Part shown: positions 63,140 to 64,000 of the stretch, one piece after another | How positions within the stretch are numbered: position 1 is the stretch's first letter | Layout: each line of letters opens with the position of its first letter | NCBI RefSeq assembly: GCF_000426245.1 | Contig: NZ_AUEZ01000031.1 | Span: 31,063-95,062, forward strand | Reading direction: 5' to 3' | Length of the DNA: 64,000 nt | Source: Bradyrhizobium sp. Ai1a-2 | GTDB taxonomy: Bacteria > Pseudomonadota > Alphaproteobacteria > Rhizobiales > Xanthobacteraceae | Notes under the pieces: generated by a model | Databases searched by the model: none | The model's input: only the letters and a program-made list of their open reading frames with translations | What the model was told of the DNA's origin: nothing | Program-made: the position numbers and the translations under genes

Positions 63140-63366
63140 GTCATTCCAATAGCTTACGGGAGGAATTGAAGGCGGGTTCCGCGAGACTCGCGGCCCGCTC
63201 TGTCGGGGCGAACATGGGTGTTGAGGGGCCCCCTGTCAAATCGAAGGATATTGAGAGGGTGGTGCCGGCCTACGACTTAATATCTAGGAAGTTGCAAAGT
63301 GCTTCCTAGAGTTGCGGCCGAAAAGGCCCTATCCTTGATCCAAAATGGTTCGTTTGGAAGAAATTT

Positions 63367-63609
63367 TTGGCTAGGGCGGGAGGCCGCCGGAAGCGCTCCG
63401 CTTCCGGTCGGGCAAAGCGATCGCAACTGGATGAGACCGGCGAGGAGGGCGGCCCCGATGAGGCTGTGGCCTTCATTGCGGAGACTGTTGCCGAGCTGGT
63501 GAAACTCGCAGAACGCCACCGGCTGGAGGTGCTGAGCCATCTCTTGGGCATGGCGAAGCTCGAAGCCGAAGAACGGCTGCGCCTGCGCAGCAAGCGCAAG
63601 CTGTCGTGA
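63367..63609 (+). CDS. Small helical protein, unknown function
   Basis: 80 residues starting at TTG 63367, with GGAAG upstream. A basic N terminus (MARAGGRRKRSASGRAKRSQ) is followed by an acidic stretch and a long amphipathic helix (VAFIAETVAELVKLAERHRL, then EVLSHLLGMAKLEAEERLRL). Layout resembles small helical proteins common in rhizobia. A rival 9-codon frame from the ATG at 63344 overlaps the start. Confidence 0.55.
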   Translation: MARAGGRRKRSASGRAKRSQLDETGEEGGPDEAVAFIAETVAELVKLAERHRLEVLSHLLGMAKLEAEERLRLRSKRKLS

Positions 63610-63627
63610 GAAAACGTCGCACCGTTC

Positions 63628-63712
63628 CGTAGGATGGCTAGAGCGCAGCGAAACCCATTGCGATGAAGCTGGGCGCGAATGATGGGTTTCGCTTCGCTCT
63701 ACCCATCCTACG
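63628..63712. repeat. Palindromic repeat, family 2, copy A
   Basis: Arms of 31 bp (63628-63658, 63682-63712) beginning CGTAGGATGG with two mismatches between them, spacer about 23 bp. Same family as copy B at 63874-63960. It lies downstream of the 80-residue protein gene. Confidence 0.9.
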
Positions 63713-63765
63713 ATTCTGCTAGTCCCTCATCCTGTGCAGAACAAGCGCGCGGCTCTATCCACGTG

Positions 63766-63835
63766 ATTGCGAGCGGAGCGCAACAATCCATGCCTCCACA
63801 CGCGGCACGATGGATTGCTTCGCTCCGCTCGCAAT
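63766..63835. repeat. Palindromic repeat, family 1, second copy
   Basis: Arms of 26 bp (63766-63791, 63810-63835), beginning ATTGCGAGCGGAGCG, with two mismatches. The right arm matches that of the element at 42543-42626. It is sandwiched between the two family 2 copies. Confidence 0.9.
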
Positions 63836-63873
63836 GACGTGGTGAGGTCGGATTCAAATGTCAAACAGCGGTC

Positions 63874-63960
63874 CGTAGGATGGGTAGAGCGAAGCGAAAC
63901 CCATCGCGATGGAGCAAGCGGGTCGAATGATGGGTTTCGCTTCGCTCTACCCATCCTACG
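63874..63960. repeat. Palindromic repeat, family 2, copy B
   Basis: A perfect 31-bp inverted repeat (63874-63904, 63930-63960) beginning CGTAGGATGGGTAGAGCGAA, spacer 25 bp. It could fold into a long hairpin in RNA or DNA. No coding frame within it is plausible. Confidence 0.92.
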
Positions 63961-64000
63961 TCTGAGTCAAACAGCGGATGTGAGTTCGCGTTCTCGCGGC

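Noticed and set aside
63628..63960. CRISPR array at the window end
   Set aside because: The repeats are inverted, of two unrelated families and few in number, without regular spacers or cas genes.

Overview
The window looks like chromosome of a Bradyrhizobium-type alphaproteobacterium (Nitrobacteraceae, Hyphomicrobiales). Pointers are high GC coding bias, the cell-cycle genes divK-pleD and mipZ, the alphaproteobacterial envelope gene eipB, a phasin, Amt with a cleavable signal peptide, the block topA-rnr-DUF983-NUDIX, and intergenic palindromes of the kind scattered through Bradyrhizobium genomes. No rRNA, tRNA, CRISPR array, integrase or transposase gene was seen.

Region 1 (1-13.5 kb) looks accessory. 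A partial outer-membrane channel gene converges on a minus-strand block read from right to left: AraC regulator, sulfatase, second sulfatase, exported HAD phosphatase, small exported protein with a ribbon-helix-helix-like tail, and an eight-haem cytochrome c carrying HEAT/TPR repeats. All enzyme products carry an export signal or N-terminal membrane segment, so the block reads as a periplasmic sulfo/phospho-ester module with a possible redox partner. This is the best candidate for an undescribed system. Upstream lie an exported trypsin-like protein with an altered catalytic position and two tandem 335-residue AraC paralogues that align without a gap.

Region 2 (13.5-31.9 kb) is mostly chromosomal housekeeping: two polysaccharide deacetylases, mgtE, a lone HTH protein, an aldo/keto reductase, a TonB/TolA-like protein, GST, small conserved proteins, panC, mipZ, a divergent zinc-less MDR oxidoreductase/MmyB-type regulator pair, an exported alpha/beta hydrolase, a VWA protein, a membrane J-domain protein and a D,D-carboxypeptidase with a SPOR domain.

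Region 3 (32-48 kb) has a phasin preceded by a perfect TTGTGCA-A-TGCACAA dyad, a lone TadG-like VWA protein, clpS and clpA, a HAD phosphatase plus GrdB-like gene pair, a lytic transglycosylase, azlCD, trmO, the minus-strand run ridA-GDPD-DUF482-HIT, eipB, and dinB overlapping a DUF3572 gene.

Region 4 (48-64 kb) has divK-pleD, a TetR/MFS divergent pair with a clean operator-like palindrome, an ammonium transporter whose upstream 540 bp hold two strong palindromes and a possible sigma-54 site, rpmG, an FMN-dependent monooxygenase, and the minus-strand run topA-rnr-DUF983-NUDIX. The last 400 bp are three palindromic repeat elements. One repeat of a similar kind forms the 3' end of the TetR gene.
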